Both the position numbers and the translations under genes were made by a program. Under the pieces are notes generated by a model. It was not told the DNA's origin. It saw only the letters and a program-made list of their open reading frames with translations, and made no database searches. Shown one piece after another: positions 5,501-8,795 of a stretch of DNA of 8,795 bases; the stretch's first letter is position 1; each line of letters starts with the position of its first letter. Origin of the DNA: Mageeibacillus sp. UBA3708 (GTDB lineage Bacteria; Bacillota; Clostridia; Saccharofermentanales; Saccharofermentanaceae); contig DFIB01000128.1 in NCBI GenBank assembly GCA_002371375.1, forward strand, positions 1 through 8,795, in the 5' to 3' direction.

Positions 5501-6586
5501 TCAGCCCTTCGTAAGCGTTTCCCACTTCTTCTTGATCTTCGCCGAAGCCTTATTCTCCGGCACCAACTCGAAAACATACTTCTCCACGGCCTCAGATACG
5601 TCCTTGCCGAACGAATCGATAAGCTTGCCTTCGGGATCATCGATAAACCGTATGCCGTGTGCATCGAACACCGGTGATGCATCGAACTCACATGCCAGGG
5701 CATATGCTTCTTCAATATCCTTTTTTGCATCCTTGGGATAACCGAACATCTCCTCCCAGACAGCGCAGAGTGCGAGTGAAAGTATCTTGAACTTGTCCGT
5801 ATATACCATCGCATCAGGGTCAGTCTTGAGTGTGTCGAGGAAGGATGCCAGCCACTTAAGTGAAGTTATGCAGGCGCGGTCATTACGGGATGCATAAGCA
5901 AAAGATATGCCGTAGATAGTCCTGCTGAGTGAGATGACCATGTCGATGATGGTCTTCTTCGCATACTTGAGCGATTCATCCGGCTGGTTAAGCTCGATAG
6001 CATAGAGATAGCTTATCAGGCTGCTGTTCATGTTATGGATGTTATTACGCTTGAATATCTCCAACGCCTTCTCTGTCTCACCTACCGACAGATAGTTTGT
6101 TGCGATATAGTTTGTTATGGTTACTTCGTTTATGTCACCGGAGGATTCCTTATCCAGAAGTCCCAGAGCTTTCTCGAACAGTGCATTCGATCTCGCCATG
6201 GACTCTCTGCTCTTGTCTTCAGTAGTCATTACCATATACATGAAGGCACAGGTATATACAAGCCTGAAATGGTTCGGGTATTTTTTCAGAGCTTTCTCTG
6301 CCTCTGACACCGCTCCTTCAAAATCCTTCTTTGCAAGGCATTCCTGGATCCTCTTGATAAGACTGTCAACATTGCCGCTCCTGTGTTCATAGCCCAGCAG
6401 TGCATCCACAGAAGTCTCAAAGAGATCTGCAATCTCCATAAGCAGTCTTATCTCAGGCAGAGACTGCCCTGATTCCCATTTGTAGACAGCACCGACTGTT
6501 ACACCCAGAGCATTTGCAACCTGTTCCTGAGTCATGGAGTGTTCCTTACGAAGACGTCTGATGTTCTCTGCCAGATTTACCAACAT
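5501..6586 (-). CDS. XRE-family transcriptional regulator with TPR-like repeats
   Basis: It has 361 residues from the chosen start. An N-terminal helix-turn-helix of the XRE/Cro type lies at about residues 4-66: LAENIRRLRKEHSMTQEQVANALGVT..AVYKWE.G...PE...L..IADLF..SVDALLG. The rest is helical and TPR-like, for example CLAKKDFEGAVSEAEKALKKYPNHFRLVY at about 84-112 and YLSVGETEKALEIFKRNN further on. HTH plus helical repeats is the layout of RRNPP-type sensors, which bind peptides, but many clostridial proteins with this layout have no known ligand. Start choice: the ATG at 6586 has AAAAGGAG 7-8 bases upstream; the frame extends to 6655 but would run through the operator region. It heads an operon with the long paralogue gene. 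Two copies of a palindrome lie in its promoter region and one upstream of the short paralogue, suggesting autoregulation and control of both paralogues. Confidence 0.88.
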   Translation of the reverse strand: MLVNLAENIRRLRKEHSMTQEQVANALGVTVGAVYKWESGQSLPEIRLLMEIADLFETSVDALLGYEHRSGNVDSLIKRIQECLAKKDFEGAVSEAEKALKKYPNHFRLVYTCAFMYMVMTTEDKSRESMARSNALFEKALGLLDKESSGDINEVTITNYIATNYLSVGETEKALEIFKRNNIHNMNSSLISYLYAIELNQPDESLKYAKKTIIDMVISLSRTIYGISFAYASRNDRACITSLKWLASFLDTLKTDPDAMVYTDKFKILSLALCAVWEEMFGYPKDAKKDIEEAYALACEFDASPVFDAHGIRFIDDPEGKLIDSFGKDVSEAVEKYVFELVPENKASAKIKKKWETLTKG

Positions 6587-6610
6587 AACTGTTCTCCTTT
6601 TATGGCCTAA

Positions 6611-6627
6611 CCATACCATCGGTATGG
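6611..6627. promoter_or_regulatory. Candidate operator, copy 2 (perfect palindrome)
   Basis: CCATACC-ATC-GGTATGG is a perfect 7-base inverted repeat with a 3-base centre. It lies in the leader of the regulator gene, downstream of its proposed promoter and about 25 bases before the ATG, where binding would block transcription. It is the best match among three related sites and defines the consensus. Confidence 0.65.
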
Positions 6628-6649
6628 CTTGGATTAAACTCACTACTAG

Positions 6650-6678
6650 TATCAATAATACAATTACAATTATACCAA
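6650..6678 (-). promoter_or_regulatory. Promoter of the regulator-long paralogue operon
   Basis: TTGGTA (6678-6673), 17 bases, TTGATA (6655-6650) on the minus strand. It is aligned without gaps with the short paralogue promoter at 4142-4170, including the bases before -35 and after -10. The -35 lies inside operator copy 3. TATTGA or TATTAT slightly upstream are alternative -10 elements. Confidence 0.5.
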
Positions 6679-6686
6679 CAGTATGG
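6670..6686. promoter_or_regulatory. Candidate operator, copy 3
   Basis: TTATACC-AAC-AGTATGG matches the palindrome CCATACC-N3-GGTATGG at 11 of 14 half-site bases. It overlaps the -35 of the regulator promoter. It also lies about 17 bases upstream of the TATACT -10 candidate of the divergent pilin gene, so a protein bound here could affect both directions. Confidence 0.55.
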
Positions 6687-6702
6687 GTGATTTGTGTTAG
6701 AA

Positions 6703-6708
6703 TATACT
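6703..6708 (+). promoter_or_regulatory. Candidate -10 for the first pilin gene
   Basis: TATACT, 5 of 6 matches to the -10 consensus, 20-25 bases upstream of the pilin start. The -35 position at 17 bases (6680-6685, AGTATG) is a poor match and falls in operator copy 3, which would suit a promoter needing an activator. The support is position and the match to consensus. Confidence 0.4.
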
Positions 6709-6727
6709 AACTGTTATTAAGAGGTTG

Positions 6728-7348
6728 GTGATCACTCTGAATCTGCATACAAAACTGAAAACAAGACAAAACCGCCGTGCCTTCACGCTGGCTGAACTCA
6801 TGATCGTCATGGCGATCATTGCTGTATTGGTCGGTATCTCGATACCAATATTCATGGGCCAGCTTGAGAAGAGCAAAGAGGCTACCGATGTTGCCAATAT
6901 GCGTGCAGCCAAGTCGCTGGCTGTTGAACTCTTCTATGCCGGCGTTACTGACAAGGCTTCTGCTCAGGCCAACGGTCTTCAGTGGTGGGATGACAACACA
7001 ACCGGTAACAATGCATGCGGCGTTTACGATCCCGAGACCGGTACCATCAAGAATATAAGCCCCAAGAACTGGCCGAAGAACAATACCTACGGTCAGGGTT
7101 CAGCTAACGACGGCGGTATGTCCGTTGCAGGCTACGACAGTTCTGTTGATTACACAGGAGCTGTCATTCAGGTCAACATCTATCCGGAAGGCGTAAAAGC
7201 ATCCGTCTTAAAACAGTTCAACAACGGAGCTTATTCATCCATGGCAGGCAAGCCCTGCATCATCGTCGAATGGAAATACGCAGGCGGCGACTATGTCAAA
7301 GACGCATCCGGCAAGAGGATCGGAATGGTTATTTTCCTTGATGAATAA
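6728..7348 (+). CDS. Type IV pilin-like / pseudopilin protein 1
   Basis: About 206 residues. A short basic leader (HTKLKTRQNRRA) precedes FTLAELMIVMAIIAVLVGISIPIF, the N-methylated pilin segment. Glu5 of the mature form is present, followed by the amphipathic helix LEKSKEATDVANMRAAKSLAVELFYAG. The expected prepilin peptidase cut is between Ala and Phe, with Ala in place of the usual Gly at -1. The C-terminal part (GGMSVAGYDSSVDYTGAVIQVNIYPEG... ending MVIFLDE) is a variable globular domain. Its role is probably a surface or pseudopilus subunit; no assembly ATPase, platform protein or prepilin peptidase is in the window. Start is uncertain: GTG at 6728 and TTG at 6725 both follow GAGG (6721-6724) too closely for an ideal spacing, and there is no ATG before the pilin motif. 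It is divergent from the regulator gene and followed by a paralogue. Confidence 0.82.
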   Translation: MITLNLHTKLKTRQNRRAFTLAELMIVMAIIAVLVGISIPIFMGQLEKSKEATDVANMRAAKSLAVELFYAGVTDKASAQANGLQWWDDNTTGNNACGVYDPETGTIKNISPKNWPKNNTYGQGSANDGGMSVAGYDSSVDYTGAVIQVNIYPEGVKASVLKQFNNGAYSSMAGKPCIIVEWKYAGGDYVKDASGKRIGMVIFLDE

Positions 7349-7359
7349 CAGGAGTATTT

Positions 7360-7388
7360 TTGTTATTATTAGATTAGTTTAGTAATAT
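7360..7388 (+). promoter_or_regulatory. Promoter of the second pilin gene
   Basis: TTGTTA (7360-7365), 17 bases, TAATAT (7383-7388). Both hexamers match the sigma-A consensus well and the spacing is ideal. It sits in the 63-base gap between the two pilin genes, with the ribosome binding site about 12 bases after the -10. The second pilin and the downstream membrane protein can therefore be expressed without the first pilin. Confidence 0.6.
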
Positions 7389-7411
7389 TCAACTTAAGCG
7401 GGGATTTGATC

Positions 7412-8098
7412 ATGAGATCTATAGACAAGACTAACAGCAGAACATTCGGCCGCCGTGCCTTTACTCTCGCAGAGCTTCTGATCGTCGTTGCGATCATTGC
7501 GGTTTTGGTAGGCATCTCTATCCCCATCTTCAATGCTCAGCTTGAGAAGAGCCGTGAAGCTACGGATATTGCCAATATGCGTGCAGCAAAAGCGGCAGCC
7601 ATAGAACTTTATTATGCCGGAATAACCGATCAGACAACTGCCAATTCATACGGTTTCTATTGGTATGGTTATAAACAAAATGATCCAAAGGCAGGCAATA
7701 TCTGGGGTGTATATGATGTCAACACCGGTAAGTTCATATATGCCTCATCCTTTGATAATCTGAGATCGACTCTCAAGAAAAGTTACGGCAATAACGGTTA
7801 CGGTCAGGGCACTCCGAAGGACGGAGGAACCGATTATTCCGGATACAACAACACTTTTGACTACAGAGGAGCTGTCATTACCGTAACGATCTATCCGGGC
7901 GGTCTGACACAAGCTCAGCTGAATCAGGCCTGCGGTGGAAAATACAAAGATCCCTCATACGTAGGTAAGCCTTGTATAGTTCTGGAGTGGCGTTATTATG
8001 TAAACTTCCAGACTGGACAAAACATTAAGACTTACGTAGGTCGAACAAATAACGATCAGGTCGGAATAGCTGCCCAGATAGTATTCCTGGATCAATAA
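7412..8098 (+). CDS. Type IV pilin-like / pseudopilin protein 2
   Basis: It has 228 residues. The leader MRSIDKTNSRTFGRRA (residues 1-16) is followed by FTLAELLIVVAIIAVLVGI, with the predicted cut after Ala16 and Glu5 of the mature form at residue 21. The helix LEKSREATDIANMRAAKAAAIELYYAG is nearly the same as in pilin 1, so the two are tandem paralogues. The globular part differs and is rich in Gly, Tyr and Asn (WYGYKQN, SYGNNGYGQGTPKDGGTDYSGYNN). The shared end pattern is FDYRGAVITVTIYPGG ... GKPCIVLEWRYY ... IVFLDQ. A single Cys pair in the C-terminal third could form a disulfide, as in many pilins. ATG 7412 has GGGGA 8 bases upstream. A frame-compatible TTG at 7406 lies between the two and is not favoured. 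The next gene begins 24 bases after the stop in the same frame. Confidence 0.88.
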   Translation: MRSIDKTNSRTFGRRAFTLAELLIVVAIIAVLVGISIPIFNAQLEKSREATDIANMRAAKAAAIELYYAGITDQTTANSYGFYWYGYKQNDPKAGNIWGVYDVNTGKFIYASSFDNLRSTLKKSYGNNGYGQGTPKDGGTDYSGYNNTFDYRGAVITVTIYPGGLTQAQLNQACGGKYKDPSYVGKPCIVLEWRYYVNFQTGQNIKTYVGRTNNDQVGIAAQIVFLDQ

Positions 8099-8122
8099 TT
8101 CTTCTCCAGTCCATACATACGC

Positions 8123-8795
8123 ATGATCCTCGGTCTTACTCTCTACCAGATACTCTGGTACTTCATTGAATACTCCTTCATCGGTTGGGTGATCGAGGTA
8201 ATCTACCATGCGGTAGTTGCCGGTAAGATAATCAACCGCGGCTTTCTTAACGGACCTGTCTGCCCTATCTACGGTACGGGCATGATAGGAGTCCTGATGC
8301 TCACCAACATGATATCTTCCTCGCTGGCGGGTGCGGGTGTAACTTCGGAGCCTGTGCGGCTTTTGTGTATTTTCGCCGGCGGTACCATTTTCGCGACGGC
8401 AGTAGAACTGGCAGGCGGATGGATACTGGATAAGCTCTTCCACGCCAGATGGTGGGACTACAGCGACAGGAAGTTCAACCTGGGAGGATATATCTGCCCC
8501 GAGTTCTCACTTATGTGGGGATTGGGGATCCTCGCCGTGGTCGAGATAGTACATCCGTTCCTGGCGGTGGAACCTACGCACGGCATCATAGCGCACGCTG
8601 CAGGCGTGATAATACTTGCAATACTTTACGTGATACTCGTCATCGACTGCGTCGCGACCGTCCTTACGATCAGAGGCTTCAACAAGAAGCTGGCCGAGAT
8701 CGACGAGATCAGCGCGGCCATACGTCAGGGTTCCGATTACATCACCGAGAAGGTCGGCGGAGGCGCTTACAAGACGACTGTAAAGCTCGAGGAAG
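8123..8795 (+). CDS. CmpB-family membrane protein (putative ABC-transporter type IV), cut by right edge
   Basis: 224 codons are present, open at the right edge. The start MILGLTLYQILWYFIEYSFIG, then INRGFLNGPVCPIYGTG, AGGTIFATAVELAGGWILDKLF, ARWWDYSDRKFNLGGYICPEFSLMWG and later hydrophobic segments are the hallmark order of the CmpB family (Pfam name ABC_trans_CmpB, 'putative ABC-transporter type IV'). About five membrane segments are visible, at roughly 8-25, 40-65, 72-95, 120-145 and 150-180. They are followed by a charged helical tail (KKLAEIDEISAAIRQGS...). The molecular role of the family is not established as far as I know, and no ATPase partner is visible. The ATG at 8123 has no purine-rich site upstream; the 24 bases from the pilin 2 stop are C/T-rich. 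Translation may depend on coupling to pilin 2. Confidence 0.85.
   Translation, partial: MILGLTLYQILWYFIEYSFIGWVIEVIYHAVVAGKIINRGFLNGPVCPIYGTGMIGVLMLTNMISSSLAGAGVTSEPVRLLCIFAGGTIFATAVELAGGWILDKLFHARWWDYSDRKFNLGGYICPEFSLMWGLGILAVVEIVHPFLAVEPTHGIIAHAAGVIILAILYVILVIDCVATVLTIRGFNKKLAEIDEISAAIRQGSDYITEKVGGGAYKTTVKLEE

Noticed and set aside
7955..8443. Minus-strand open frame of 162 codons
   Set aside because: It lies antisense to the end of pilin 2 and the CmpB-family gene, both of which have clear family motifs; its own translation shows no recognisable domain.
1..8795. CRISPR array, insertion sequence or rRNA
   Set aside because: No regularly spaced short repeats, transposase motifs, terminal inverted repeats or rRNA-like segments were seen; the only larger repeats are the paralogous domains and the pilin starts.

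Overview
The window looks like a chromosomal piece from an anaerobic Gram-positive bacterium of the class Clostridia (Lachnospiraceae or Oscillospiraceae-like). The grounds are strong AGGAGG-type ribosome binding sites, a clostridial-style diaminopimelate decarboxylase, a CmpB-family membrane protein, and several small membrane-protein families I associate with Clostridia. Genus cannot be fixed from the sequence alone.

Left part (1-1777, minus strand): a double-glycine leader peptide gene with an overlapping +1-frame reading frame, then a patatin-like phospholipase, then the 5' part of diaminopimelate decarboxylase (lysA) running off the left edge. The peptide gene is only 31 codons, so length-filtered gene callers would probably miss it. 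It is the most unusual coding feature here.

Middle (1778-3384): an AT-rich stretch with two small membrane or secreted proteins of unknown function on the minus strand. It directly abuts the 3' end of a tRNA-Val(CAC) gene. A divergent plus-strand gene for an 87-residue membrane protein follows, closed by a clear intrinsic terminator.

Regulated surface-protein block (3385-6724): two minus-strand genes share a C-terminal domain of about 182 residues that is about four-fifths identical. One is a short N-terminally anchored form. The other is a 432-residue form with an extra outside domain and two more membrane segments. The second lies 18 bases downstream of an XRE-type helix-turn-helix regulator with TPR-like repeats, probably in one operon. 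A palindrome of the form CCATACC-N3-GGTATGG occurs three times: twice upstream of the regulator and once upstream of the short paralogue. Two of the sites overlap the -35 of near-identically spaced promoters. This suggests a small autoregulated regulon.

Right part (6725-8795, plus strand): two tandem type IV pilin-like proteins, the first divergent from the regulator and sharing its operator region, the second with its own good promoter. They are followed by a CmpB-family membrane protein (putative ABC-transporter type IV) cut by the right edge. The CmpB start lies 24 bases after the second pilin's stop, in the same frame and without a visible ribosome binding site.

Functional links between the blocks are inference from layout. 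The shared operators are the strongest direct evidence that the regulator, the paralogous surface proteins and possibly the first pilin are controlled together.
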